Origin: Afipia sp. Root123D2
GTDB taxonomy: Bacteria; Pseudomonadota; Alphaproteobacteria; Rhizobiales; Xanthobacteraceae
DNA: 64,000 nt
Direction of reading: 5' to 3'
NCBI RefSeq assembly: GCF_001425835.1
Contig: NZ_LMDP01000005.1
Span: 124,001-188,000, forward strand
The position numbers and the translations under genes were made by a program. Below the pieces are notes generated by a model that worked only from the letters and a program-made list of their open reading frames with translations, searched no databases and was not told the DNA's origin. Below, in pieces: positions 54,446 to 63,814 of the stretch. Numbering within the stretch: position 1 is the stretch's first letter; each line of letters starts with the position of its first letter.

Positions 54446-55201
54446 ATGCGCATCATGGTGCTTAATCCCAATACCAGTGAATCTATCACTGCGCGCCTTG
54501 CCGCTGCCGCCGAGAAGGCTGCGGCGCCGGGTACCGTTATTGTTCCGTTGACCGCGCCCCGCGGCGTTCCCTACATCGCGACGCGCGCCGAAGCCCAGAT
54601 CGGCGGCGCCATCGCTCTGGAAATGCTTGCGGAACGGCATCGGGATGTAGATGCCGTAATTATTGCGGCTTTTGGTGATCCGGGTCTTTTTGGCGCACGT
54701 GAACTGTTCGATCTGCCCGTCGTCGGCATGGCTGAAGCCTCGATGCTGACCGCGTGCATGCTCGGACGTCGCTTTGCCATTGTGACTTTCGCCCGGGCCC
54801 TCGGTGCTTGGTATCAGGATTGCGTCGACATGCATGGCTTGGGCGGGCGTTGCGCCGGCATCCGCATGCTCGATGGTTCCTTTGCGTCGGTTTCGGAGGT
54901 GCAGGAAGAAAAGGAAGAACTGCTGGTTGAGCTTGCCAACCGAGCAGTGACCGAGGACGAGGCGGACGTCATTATTCTCGGTGGGGCGCCACTCGCCGGC
55001 CTCGCCGAGAAGGTCAAGGGTCGAATTCCGGTGCCGGTCGTGGATCAGATGGCAGCGGCGGTGAAACAGGCCGAAGCGTTGACTGTGTTGGGTGCTCGCA
55101 AGGCCACCGCCGGCACGTTCCGCCGTCCCGAGGCTAAACCGACGATTGGACTTGCCGACGCATTGGCCCGCAGGATTGAGCATCGCGACAAGTCGCTCTG
55201 A
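54446..55201 (+). CDS. Hydantoin racemase-family protein lacking catalytic cysteines
   Basis: This 251-aa protein is clearly of the HyuA/HyuE hydantoin racemase family (start MRIMVLNPNTSESIT, then FGDPGL near 76-81). The two catalytic cysteines of the family, expected in ACFGDPG and GCAG, are replaced: position 75 is Ala and position 180 is Gly (ILGGAPLAG). It may have lost racemase activity or use another mechanism. It is divergent from the GntR gene and next to the hydantoinase cluster. Confidence 0.8.
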   Translation: MRIMVLNPNTSESITARLAAAAEKAAAPGTVIVPLTAPRGVPYIATRAEAQIGGAIALEMLAERHRDVDAVIIAAFGDPGLFGARELFDLPVVGMAEASMLTACMLGRRFAIVTFARALGAWYQDCVDMHGLGGRCAGIRMLDGSFASVSEVQEEKEELLVELANRAVTEDEADVIILGGAPLAGLAEKVKGRIPVPVVDQMAAAVKQAEALTVLGARKATAGTFRRPEAKPTIGLADALARRIEHRDKSL

Positions 55202-55329
55202 GTGAGCGCGGCGCTAGGCGTCCTCATGTACGCCACCGCAAATGGCTGTTTCGAACATTTCCGAAGGTCGGCATTTGCGTGGTGGCGAAATGATCGGGCT
55301 GCTGTGTTTGGTTCTGGCCGTCCGACCTC

Positions 55330-55640
55330 GCCATTCAAGTCGACGTTGCGGCTTGAAGCCGAGAACGTAGCGCTTCGGCATCAGTTGGTCATCTTACTGC
55401 GCGCACGGAGATTGCTGCTGGCGCGATCGCGATGGGGCTGGGAGATTACCTCGCCGCGCGCACAGACGCTCAGCAAAGCGTCGGAACGATCGCGGGAGGG
55501 ATCCGAAATCGGTACCAAGCGGGCATTTGAAGTCGCTGAGGTTCGCGCAATACGGGCTGGCCGACGCGGACGCCTTAGCGGTGCTGCTCGGCGTTGAGCC
55601 CGAGGATGTCGGCAATGTGCGGGCGGGAATGCCCGCGACG
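55330..55640 (+). pseudogene. Remnants: transposase fragment joined to VIT/CCC1-family fragment
   Basis: Near 55340-55412 one frame gives LEAENVALRHQLVILLR, like the N-terminal part of an integrase/transposase. From 55413 another frame gives IAAGAIAMGLGDYLAARTDAQ, which matches the TM2 region of VIT/CCC1 iron/manganese transporters and stops near 55510. A third frame (GLADADALAVLLGVEPEDV) follows to ~55660. No intact gene is present in 55202-55845. Confidence 0.5.
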
Positions 55641-55845
55641 CTGAAGTCGGCGTTCGACAATAATGCATCCTGCGACTCCCGGTCTCTCTGTTCCCGCACG
55701 TGAGCTTCCCGCGCATCGCGGTCAGCGTCGACGCAGGCGTCCGGCGGGACTTTACTGAAGGCCGACTTTTCGATCTCATTCATCGTGTTCTCTGGGGTAA
55801 ACAGGTGTTTGCGGACGGGGTTACTGGGTATTTGACAGCAGCAGG

Positions 55846-56100
55846 CTAACTTGTCTTTTGGAACGCGACTCCGATCAGGTTTTCCTTTTTCCAGGCCATC
55901 CGACAGCTTTTTATGATGTTGTCTGGATGCACAACCAACTCGAATGTGTCGGGAATGCCGAGCGGGCTTTCGACCTGAAGAGTGGCGCCACCGGCTGACA
56001 AATTCCTGATGGTGCAATCGATTGCGGAGCGACCGCCGTTAAATACTATTTTCCCTCCCTTCAGCACTCGCCTGCGTTCATGCTCTCGTTTGTCTTCCAT
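55846..56100 (-). CDS. PilZ-domain protein, copy 2
   Basis: The ATG 56100 start aligns with copy 1 (MEDKREHERRRVLKG against MEEHRSTPRRRVLKA). The 84-aa protein has the RRR and IRNLSAGGATLQVESPLGIPD motifs of a c-di-GMP-binding PilZ domain. In-frame ATGs upstream (56106, 56175) are possible. It stands beside a secreted protein gene and a COG4705 gene, as copy 1 does at 36-38 kb. Confidence 0.82.
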   Translation of the reverse strand: MEDKREHERRRVLKGGKIVFNGGRSAIDCTIRNLSAGGATLQVESPLGIPDTFELVVHPDNIIKSCRMAWKKENLIGVAFQKTS

Positions 56101-56206
56101 GGCCATATCCGATGCAGCTTGTTGCGGCGACGGCGGCGCGGTTGTGTCAAACAACAAAGCCAAACGCTTGCCCACGATAGGTCGTTGATCGAACGAGACT
56201 GGCGGC

Positions 56207-56629
56207 TTAGCGTGAGGTCTTACCGCTCATACCGTCCATTACCGCGAGAAGATCAGCCAGCGCCTGCTTGCAAGCCGCAGGATCAGGTACACTCGCACGC
56301 AAGGCTTGGAGCGCACGGTCGATGGCCTTATCGAGTACGTGCCAATCAGCCGCCGCGCGCGACTTAAGCCCGCCCTCCGCCTCATCCCATGTCATTTCGA
56401 GATCCTTGATGCGTGTCTTTGCCCCCGCCAGATCGCCCTTGTCCGCAAGCGCCTTGGTGTCAGCCGCGATCGTTTGGAATTTCGAGAGGTCCCCGAGCTT
56501 CGAGGCCGCGGCGGCCTCGGCCTTCGTAGTGGCGAAGAGGCTCACGGGGATCCGACCTCCTCCCGCCAGAGCGGCGGCGCCTACTATCATTAGCATGATT
56601 GCCATACCCGCTTGTCTATGCGTGGTCAT
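56207..56629 (-). CDS. Secreted hypothetical protein (140 aa)
   Basis: The protein has a signal sequence (residues ~8-24) followed by an Ala-rich helical domain ([42 protein letters not shown]). The heptad pattern suggests a small helical bundle in the periplasm. No family was recognised. It lies between a PilZ gene and a COG4705 gene in the two-component module and may be a target or modulator of the sensor kinase. Confidence 0.72.
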   Translation of the reverse strand: MTTHRQAGMAIMLMIVGAAALAGGGRIPVSLFATTKAEAAAASKLGDLSKFQTIAADTKALADKGDLAGAKTRIKDLEMTWDEAEGGLKSRAAADWHVLDKAIDRALQALRASVPDPAACKQALADLLAVMDGMSGKTSR

Positions 56630-56705
56630 CGCTGATCTTCTGATTTTGTGGAAACGTTGATTGCGATTGATCCTGCCCGGCGGGGACGATTCGCCATGTA
56701 CGGGC

Positions 56706-57506
56706 TCACACCTTGTCTTCGGCCAGCATTGGATCTGCAGGCTTCCCGGCTTCCACGCTCAGGAAGATCACGAGCCCGACGATAACGACGAGAAAGGCCA
56801 TGCTGGTATACACGGTGCCAAGTCCAAGCCCGCCGTACTCCCGCGACTGGGACAGAAGGTCGCCCAGCGACGCTCCAAGCGGGCGCGTCAAGATGTAAGC
56901 CAGCCAGAAGGTGAGAACCGGATTGGCACCGAAACGATACGCCAGTGTAATGGCCGCGATCAGCGCGCCGAAGGCTACCACCCCCAGATTAAAGCCAAGA
57001 CCGAGCGCTTCGGTCGCAAGGTCGCCGGCCGCCGTGCCCAGCGCAAAAGTGAAGAGGATCGCGAGCCAATAGAATAGCTCGCGTCGCGTCGTCACGATTG
57101 TATGGATCGACAGCGTTCTTTCAAATCCGTACCACACCGCGAAGGTTGCGGCCAAAGCGGTTGCGAATGCGAAGGTGCTGACATACAGGCGGACGCCGAG
57201 CTTGTCGGTCAACAGGTCTGTGATCTGCGTACCGACGACGCTGACGAGCACAACCGTCAGCCAATAGATCCACGGCACATATCGGTGCATCCGGACTTGC
57301 AACACCAGCGCGGCAAGCAGCAGCGCGGCCATGATCCCGCCGGTGAGGGCGGTGCCAAGCCCTACGTGAACCGCCAGGTAATCCGCGCCGGTCTCCCCGA
57401 CCGTCGTCGACATGATCTTGATGAGCCAGAAAAAGAGAGTCACCTCTGGAACTTTGTTCAGCATCATCCTGACAATGCTTCCGCGTTTCGACAGTTCTGA
57501 GGTCAT
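56706..57506 (-). CDS. COG4705-family (DUF347) membrane protein, copy 3
   Basis: ATG 57506 gives 266 aa. Repeated membrane motifs match the family ([60 protein letters not shown]). It is more diverged than copies 1 and 2 are from each other. The gene lies between a secreted protein gene and a sensor kinase gene. Confidence 0.76.
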   Translation of the reverse strand: MTSELSKRGSIVRMMLNKVPEVTLFFWLIKIMSTTVGETGADYLAVHVGLGTALTGGIMAALLLAALVLQVRMHRYVPWIYWLTVVLVSVVGTQITDLLTDKLGVRLYVSTFAFATALAATFAVWYGFERTLSIHTIVTTRRELFYWLAILFTFALGTAAGDLATEALGLGFNLGVVAFGALIAAITLAYRFGANPVLTFWLAYILTRPLGASLGDLLSQSREYGGLGLGTVYTSMAFLVVIVGLVIFLSVEAGKPADPMLAEDKV

Positions 57507-57697
57507 GAGGTTTTCCGTCCAATCGGAGAGCTGCGGCGACAATCGGCGACCGCCCGTCACACCCATAAGCGCCCATGGGGATTGGAACGGCATTCCCGGA
57601 TGTATACGGATCGGTAATCTGCGCCCTTTTGGGCCAGTTTCGAGCGCGCGCTGGCCAATCAGTCCTGGCGCCACCGTGGTCCAGGTAGGCTCAAGTT

Positions 57698-59071
57698 CTA
57701 GGAGACGCGGCTGGAGCTTGGGAATCGCACGACGGCACGAAGGCCCGGCGCATTGTCGATAATCTCGAGCGTCCCGTGGTGGAGCGCGGCAATTGCGCTC
57801 GCCATGCTCAGGCCAAGACCGCTGCCGGGGGTCGATCGGCTGCGTTCGAGTCGGTAGAAGCGCCGAAGCACGTTTGAGCGTTCCTCTGCGGGGATCCCCG
57901 ATCCGTTGTCCGCGATTTCGGCAATCACGGTTGTCGAAATTTCAGACAATTGCGCGACGACGATGGTTCCCTGCGGCGTATGATGGAGTGCGTTCTCCAC
58001 GAGATTGGAGAAGAGCTGAACGAGAAGGTCGCGGTCGCCATTGATTGTTACGCCGCCCGCAATGTCTATCCGCAACGTGCGTCCGCTTTCCTCGGCAGTC
58101 GGCGCATAGGCGTCTGCGACCGTTTGCATGACCTCCGACAGGTCAACCGACCGAAACGCCGAACACCGGACGCCTGCCTCGATCTGCGCTATGCGCAACA
58201 GGGCGGAGAAGGTGTCGAGGATAGCGTCGGCTTCCTCCATCGCGTGTTCGACGACGCCGCGATAGTCGGCCGCGGTCAGCTCGCGCCATCGTGCTTCCTC
58301 CAGGCCTTGGCGAAGGCGGGAAAGGGGCGTCCGCAAGTCGTGAGCGATATCAGTCGAGACTTGGCGGAGATTTTCCATCAGTCCGCTTATCCGGTCCAAC
58401 ATTGCGTTCAGCGTCGCCGATAACCGGTCGAAATCATCTCCGGACCCGTTGCGCTCGATCCGCCGCGAAATGTCGCCTGCGATTATGGCATCGGCAGTGC
58501 GCGTGATGGTCTCGACGCGACGAAGAAACCCAGCGCTGAGAAGAAGGCCGCCTCCGATGCCGAGCAACAAAACAACGCTGAGGGCCGACGCGAAGGCGGT
58601 CAGGAAGGTGTCCTCGATCTCGCGCACCTGCTCGAGATCTTCGCCAACACCCAGCCTGTAACCTCCCTGCAGCTCCGAAACGAGGGCCTCGATGCGTTCG
58701 GATTCCGTACGTTCCTTTCCGTCTGCATCACGACCGCTTTTCGTGCGAACCCAGCCGACGCTGCCGGAAACCATCGGCAGGTCTCCGGCGAGGCGTTTAC
58801 CCGCAGGATCCAAGACGAAATAATCGAGATTGGACGGCGTTCGCGTTCGTTCCTGCACCGTCGCGACTAGGTGATCAATTCCATCGCTTCTAAACTCTTC
58901 CTGCAGGAAGCTCATCTCGGCCTCGATCCTGCGCCGGAGCTGATCTTCCAGTGCCGCGCGCGTGCTCCAGAAGGTCACTGCGCCCAGGAGAAGCACGGAT
59001 ATGCCGAACAGCAAGGCATAAAGCAATGCAAGCCGAAAGCTCGCTGTGCGCAGAAGCCTACGCTGGAACAC
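57698..59071 (-). CDS. Sensor histidine kinase of second module
   Basis: This 457-aa kinase has TM segments near residues 13-35 and 162-185 and a HAMP linker. The phospho-acceptor His lies in DIAHDLRTPLSRLRQGLEE (near residue 248). The ATPase domain has NLVENALHHTPQG and DNGSGIPAEE/GSGLGLSMA boxes. It overlaps the response regulator gene by 14 bases. Sensors of this class often respond to metals or envelope stress. Confidence 0.92.
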   Translation of the reverse strand: MFQRRLLRTASFRLALLYALLFGISVLLLGAVTFWSTRAALEDQLRRRIEAEMSFLQEEFRSDGIDHLVATVQERTRTPSNLDYFVLDPAGKRLAGDLPMVSGSVGWVRTKSGRDADGKERTESERIEALVSELQGGYRLGVGEDLEQVREIEDTFLTAFASALSVVLLLGIGGGLLLSAGFLRRVETITRTADAIIAGDISRRIERNGSGDDFDRLSATLNAMLDRISGLMENLRQVSTDIAHDLRTPLSRLRQGLEEARWRELTAADYRGVVEHAMEEADAILDTFSALLRIAQIEAGVRCSAFRSVDLSEVMQTVADAYAPTAEESGRTLRIDIAGGVTINGDRDLLVQLFSNLVENALHHTPQGTIVVAQLSEISTTVIAEIADNGSGIPAEERSNVLRRFYRLERSRSTPGSGLGLSMASAIAALHHGTLEIIDNAPGLRAVVRFPSSSRVS

Positions 59072-59735
59072 GAAGGATATATCCGGAGCCTCGTACGGTT
59101 TCGAGCAGCTCCGTCTCGAAGCCCTTGTCGATCTTGGCGCGCAACCGGCTCATATGTGTCTCCACAATGTTGGTCTTGGGATCGAAGTGGAATTCCCAGA
59201 CATTTTCAAGCAGCATTGTGCGCGTGAGAACGCGGCCGGCATTGCGCATCATATATTCAAGCAGCCGGAACTCGCGCGGCTGAAGGGCAATGTCCTGGCC
59301 GGTGCGTTTCACCTTTCGGCCAATCAGGTCCATTTCGAGGTCGGCCACCCGGATAATCGTCAAGACCTCTGTCATGGGCGGGCGACGAGCCAACGCGTTG
59401 ATTCGCGCTAGAAGTTCTGCGAAGGCAAACGGCTTTACCAGATAGTCGTCGCCGCCAGCCTCAAGGCCCTCCACGCGGTCGCCGATCCCCGCCATCGTGG
59501 TCAGAAACAGGATTGGCGTTTTCACCCCGGCGCCGCGTACTGTTTTCACTACGCCTAGCCCGTCGAGGCCGGGCAGCATGCGATCGACAATCATAACGTC
59601 ATAGGTCTCCCCAGCGGCGAGAAACAGGCCATCCCGACCGTTAGGAGCCAAGTCGACCACATGCCCGTGTTCCTCCAGGCCCTTGCGGACGTACGCTCCC
59701 ATCCGGCGATCGTCTTCAATGACGAGAATCTTCAT
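59058..59735 (-). CDS. OmpR-family response regulator of second module
   Basis: ATG 59735 gives 225 aa with the receiver domain (D8, D9, phospho-Asp51, VKPF Lys) and a winged-helix output domain. It precedes the kinase with overlapping ends. The ABC exporter operon ends 112 bases upstream on the same strand, so the exporter might be part of the regulon or operon. Confidence 0.93.
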   Translation of the reverse strand: MKILVIEDDRRMGAYVRKGLEEHGHVVDLAPNGRDGLFLAAGETYDVMIVDRMLPGLDGLGVVKTVRGAGVKTPILFLTTMAGIGDRVEGLEAGGDDYLVKPFAFAELLARINALARRPPMTEVLTIIRVADLEMDLIGRKVKRTGQDIALQPREFRLLEYMMRNAGRVLTRTMLLENVWEFHFDPKTNIVETHMSRLRAKIDKGFETELLETVRGSGYILRVPA

Positions 59736-59847
59736 GGCCTCTATTCCTGCTGCGGTTCTCACCGGGGTCGGCGCTCTCATACCCATGACGCAGCTCCAGG
59801 TCGGACCAAAGCGACGTTGCATTATAGTAATGAGCACCCGCCCCCAT

Positions 59848-62502
59848 TTACATCTCCCTTAGCCGCTGAACGGCCGGGATCCGCGTCTCGTGTTGCGCTC
59901 CGATCACCGCCGCCGCCATTGAGGCGAAAGCAGCACAGATCAGGACAAAGATATAGATCCACGGAATCGACAGCTGATCGGGAGGGGGATCGAAGACGCC
60001 GGTCAGCAGCTTGACGAGCATCCATGCCATGCCGAAGCCGCCGGCGACGCCAATTGCGCCTCCGACGGTAAAGATCAGCATCCCTTCACTCCAAAGAAAA
60101 GCACTGAGTTGGCGCGGTTTCGCTCCCAGCGCCGAGAGGATGGCGAAGCCGCGCCGCCGGTCGGCCAGTCCCAGCGCCAGAACGAGCCCAGCCGCGCCGG
60201 CCACCATGATCACGGCGAACACCAGTTCGATCCGGGTCAAACCGACGAGATCGACAGCCGTCAAACTCGAGCCAATGAGATGCTGCGTGGTTCCGATGTC
60301 GCGAACCTTCAAGCCCGGAAGCGAACTCACGACCTGCTCTGCCAGCTTAGCGACGGCAGCTGGATTGCCGCGCGTGCGCAGCAGGACGACCTCAGCCGAG
60401 TCGGAGCCGGTCACCTTAGCGATGTACGTAGCATTGGCGACGAGAAAGGAATCCTTCGGCGCCGTCGGGAATTCGCGGACGATACCAATGAAGCGGAACG
60501 GAACGACGTGGTACTGGTGATCGGTCGCCGATTGAAGGCGCAAATTGATCGGATCGCCCAGCGCAAGCTGATAGTCATTGACGGTCTCCTGCGAGACGAG
60601 GACGCCGTCGGGCGTCTTGGCAAGCTCGGCCAGGGTGGCCTCCGCATTCCGGTTCGCAAAATAAGCGTCAGAGACATCGGTGGCCTTGCCCAGATTAATC
60701 GGATCGATTCCGTAGATGTCCTGCAGATCCGTCCCGACATAGGCAAAGCGATGCTGCATGGGCTGTGCCGCCACGACGCCCGGCAAAGCCGCGAGCTTGT
60801 CCATGACGTTGGAGGCCGGTGCGGTGCTGGTACCAGTGACGGCGACGTCGGCTCCGTTAGTGAGTTCCGCGTCAACGCGAGCCTGCGCGTTGTACGTCGT
60901 GTTGAAGACGGCCGTCGAAGTCGCGAACGCAAGGGCGAGGGCGCTCATAGCGATCCCGCTCGTCAGCCGCCCGCGCTGTCGCCCCATCGTAGCCGCCACA
61001 AGGTCCGAGAGAGGTCCGGCGACAGGCCGCAGGACGGCCGTGAGCCAGCGGCGGCCCTGCGCGAGCCCCACTGTCGAAAGGCGGACGGTCAACAGGCCGA
61101 CGCCGGCCCACATCAGCAGGGGAGCGAGAAACGTCGCATAGTCAACCGAAGCTGCCGCCACGCCTTCCGGCGCGAGCACCACCTGGTAACCGGAGCTCGC
61201 CGTCTTCCAGAAGACCAAAGCGCCGATGGCAATGAGCACCAAGTCTACGAAAGCTCTCCGCCACAACGGCACGTGATCCGAACCGAGCACCATGCGCGCC
61301 GCTGCAACCGTGAGCCGACGCGCCTCGGACCAAGCTGGTAGCAGAACGGCCAAGAGGGCGAGGGCGAGCCCCGCGATCACGGCAGCCCCGAGCCAGGGCC
61401 AAAGGCCGGTGATGGTGAGCACTGCACCGAAAGTAAGGTGCGCCGCGAGAACTGCGACGGCGAGGCCCAGGACCGCCCCGCCCGCAGCGACGAGGGCCGC
61501 CTCGACAGCGGACAACGTCAGGATCCGGCGCGTCGACGCTCCCCGCAATCGCAGCAGCGACTGATCCCGGCGTCGCCGGTCCGCGCCCGAGCGAGCACAG
61601 GCGACAGTCAGCAGTGCCGCGAGAGCTGCTCCCGGCGCTCCGAGAAACAGGAAGAGCACCTTGGCGTAAAGCGCGTCCCCGCGGGTGGCATCCAGGCGCG
61701 CCGCAAGGTTGTTGGCGAGAACCGCGGTCCCTGCCACTCGCGCCTCGAGGTTATGACCGGAAGCAGTCGCGGCGATATAGGCTGCTCCGGGATCGCTGGA
61801 TAACTGCGCGCGGTCGATGCCGATATGCAGTTGTTGGCGCACGCTATCCGGCCGGACGTTCTTCTGTGGCAAGAAGAGCTCGCGCCAAAGCGGGGCGGGA
61901 AGGACAAGCACGTTGTCGGGCGGAGCCTGCGGTGCGAGGCCTTTCGGGGCGCCGACCGCCTGGAAGAGCGAGTCGGCGTTCGGGAGATCGATCACTCCGC
62001 CCACTTTGACCGCGGAGTTCGACAGCCCCGGCCGGTGAATCATCACCATGTCTCCGAGACCGACGTGCAGATTGGCTGCCGTCTGCTGGGCGACGAGAAC
62101 GCCGTCTAACGACCCAAGAAGAAGCCGGATCTCGCCGGGGAACGAGGCAGTATAGGAGGGGTCGAGGCCAAGGACCTGTCCAGCTCCCGTCGTCTGCACC
62201 GTGCCGTCGGTCGAGGACTCGAAGCCGTCGACAGATGCGTAGTCGACCGTCTGCACCTTCGCGAGCGGGTTTGCCTTCGAGGCTGCTTCCTTTATGGCCT
62301 CGAGTGAGGCGCCGAAAGCCAATTGGATCTGCCAATCGACAGGCACGGTGGCGATCGCCCGGGTCGTCATGCTCGCAGAGCTGGCCCGAAGAAATATGCC
62401 GAGGACGGCGATAAGAGCCACCACGCACGCGACCCCTGCGACGGCACCGATCAAGCGTCCCGAGCGCGCCCGGACGAGTCCGGAGATCCATGGCCCTATC
62501 AT
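59848..62502 (-). CDS. FtsX-family ABC transporter permease
   Basis: This 884-aa permease has an N-terminal TM segment (~15-38), a long extracytoplasmic region (~40-260), several TM segments around 280-460, another periplasmic region and C-terminal TMs (~765-875). The duplicated FtsX organisation resembles the lipoprotein/peptide exporters of the MacB and LolC/E superfamily. It is preceded by two ATPase genes, the nearest overlapping by 4 bases. Confidence 0.86.
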   Translation of the reverse strand: MIGPWISGLVRARSGRLIGAVAGVACVVALIAVLGIFLRASSASMTTRAIATVPVDWQIQLAFGASLEAIKEAASKANPLAKVQTVDYASVDGFESSTDGTVQTTGAGQVLGLDPSYTASFPGEIRLLLGSLDGVLVAQQTAANLHVGLGDMVMIHRPGLSNSAVKVGGVIDLPNADSLFQAVGAPKGLAPQAPPDNVLVLPAPLWRELFLPQKNVRPDSVRQQLHIGIDRAQLSSDPGAAYIAATASGHNLEARVAGTAVLANNLAARLDATRGDALYAKVLFLFLGAPGAALAALLTVACARSGADRRRRDQSLLRLRGASTRRILTLSAVEAALVAAGGAVLGLAVAVLAAHLTFGAVLTITGLWPWLGAAVIAGLALALLAVLLPAWSEARRLTVAAARMVLGSDHVPLWRRAFVDLVLIAIGALVFWKTASSGYQVVLAPEGVAAASVDYATFLAPLLMWAGVGLLTVRLSTVGLAQGRRWLTAVLRPVAGPLSDLVAATMGRQRGRLTSGIAMSALALAFATSTAVFNTTYNAQARVDAELTNGADVAVTGTSTAPASNVMDKLAALPGVVAAQPMQHRFAYVGTDLQDIYGIDPINLGKATDVSDAYFANRNAEATLAELAKTPDGVLVSQETVNDYQLALGDPINLRLQSATDHQYHVVPFRFIGIVREFPTAPKDSFLVANATYIAKVTGSDSAEVVLLRTRGNPAAVAKLAEQVVSSLPGLKVRDIGTTQHLIGSSLTAVDLVGLTRIELVFAVIMVAGAAGLVLALGLADRRRGFAILSALGAKPRQLSAFLWSEGMLIFTVGGAIGVAGGFGMAWMLVKLLTGVFDPPPDQLSIPWIYIFVLICAAFASMAAAVIGAQHETRIPAVQRLREM

Positions 62503-63173
62503 CGCTCATCTCCCGCCGCGGAACACATTTGGCCGTGGTCCATGTGCCAGATCCGCTCCATGCGTTCGGCAATGGCGAGATCATGCGTGGCGATCACCAG
62601 CGCGGTCGGAGAGCCTGCCAGCCAATTCAAGAGACCATCGATCAATGCGAGCCCGGTCGCCTGATCAAGCTGCCCCGTAGGCTCGTCCGCCAAAAGGAGC
62701 TGCGGGCGCGCCGCGATCGCGCGAGCCATGGCCACGCGCTGTCCCTGCCCGCCGGACAGTTCCTCGGGCAACTTATTTGCCAGATCGGCAAGGCCGACGC
62801 GCTTGAGTGCTTCCATAGCGGTGGCGCGCGCGTCGTCCCGCCCGTCCTTCAAAATAAGGGGAAGCTCGACGTTCTCGATGACGCTCAGCGGCGCCATGAG
62901 GCTAGGCGATTGAAAAACCATGGCGACCTTGCCGGGCAGCAGACCATCCCGGCGTCCCAGAAGCGGCCAGCGCATTTCGCCCGCGCTCGGGATGTCGAGA
63001 CCCGCCATAAGGTGCAGGAGGGTGGATTTTCCGCTTCCCGAGGGTCCCAGTAAAGCGATCCGATCCCCCGCTCTGACCCGACACGTCGTCGGAGCGAGCG
63101 CTGCCACGGTCTTGCCGCCGCGCTGGAAGGAGCGGGCCGCTCCGAACGCTTCGACGAGATCAATCATGGACAA
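62499..63173 (-). CDS. ABC transporter ATPase 2 (LolD/MacB-like)
   Basis: This 224-aa protein has Walker A GPSGSGKST (near residue 44), the signature LSGGQGQRVAMARA, and Walker B LLLADEP followed by TGQLDQ. The DEPTGQLD block is of the MacB/LolD class. It overlaps the preceding ATPase gene by 14 bases and the permease by 4 bases. Confidence 0.93.
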   Translation of the reverse strand: MSMIDLVEAFGAARSFQRGGKTVAALAPTTCRVRAGDRIALLGPSGSGKSTLLHLMAGLDIPSAGEMRWPLLGRRDGLLPGKVAMVFQSPSLMAPLSVIENVELPLILKDGRDDARATAMEALKRVGLADLANKLPEELSGGQGQRVAMARAIAARPQLLLADEPTGQLDQATGLALIDGLLNWLAGSPTALVIATHDLAIAERMERIWHMDHGQMCSAAGDER

Positions 63174-63813
63174 TCCGCCCGTCTTTGATCCGCAGAATGC
63201 GGTCGGCGCATTGCGCCAGGGACGCGCTATGGGTCGCGACCAGAATGGCGCAGCCCGCGCGCCGCCTCTCGTCGAGGAACTCGAGAATGCGATGCTCGGT
63301 GTCGGCGTCGACCTCGGCCGTCGGCTCGTCGCAGATCAGGATGTCCGGATCGGCTGCGAGCGCGACGGCAAGGCCGGCTCGCGCGGCCTCGCCGCCGGAG
63401 AGCTGCGATGGCATTGCATCGCCATGCTCGCCGATGCCGAGCCGCTGCAGCAGCGAACCCTGCTCGCCCTTGCCCGACAGCTCGATTTGCAGCGCGATGT
63501 TGGAGGACACCGTCAAGTGGTCGAACAGGTTGTTGGACTGCATCAACATGCCGATATGGCGAGCGCGCAGACGAGCCCGTGTTGCTTCGGGCCGCCGCGA
63601 CAGGCGCTCTCCCATGACGTCCACATGACCGCCATCGGGCTCGTCCAGACCGGCGAGGCAGGCGAGGAGCGTCGACTTGCCACTCCCGGACGGGCCGACC
63701 AGGGCGACCATCTCGCCGGCGTCGAGCTGCACATCGATGCCTCTCAGCGCCGGCGTCTCATCGTCGCCCACGTGGAAGAACCGATACAGCTCGTGGCCGC
63801 GGAGCACGCTCAT
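63160..63813 (-). CDS. ABC transporter ATPase 1 (LolD/MacB-like)
   Basis: This 217-aa protein has Walker A GPSGSGKST (near residue 40), signature LSGGEAARAGLAVA and Walker B LICDEPTAEVD. The signature (LSGGE...) is slightly different from ATPase 2 (LSGGQ), suggesting the two form an asymmetric heterodimer driving one permease. It starts 1 base after the stop of the partial gene upstream. Confidence 0.93.
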   Translation of the reverse strand: MSVLRGHELYRFFHVGDDETPALRGIDVQLDAGEMVALVGPSGSGKSTLLACLAGLDEPDGGHVDVMGERLSRRPEATRARLRARHIGMLMQSNNLFDHLTVSSNIALQIELSGKGEQGSLLQRLGIGEHGDAMPSQLSGGEAARAGLAVALAADPDILICDEPTAEVDADTEHRILEFLDERRRAGCAILVATHSASLAQCADRILRIKDGRIVHD

Positions 63814-63814
63814 G

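Noticed and set aside
55394-55782. Minus-strand frame starting MNEIEKSAFSKV
   Set aside because: Only the first ~40 residues look protein-like; the rest is Ser/Ala/Arg-rich and antisense to the remnants on the + strand.
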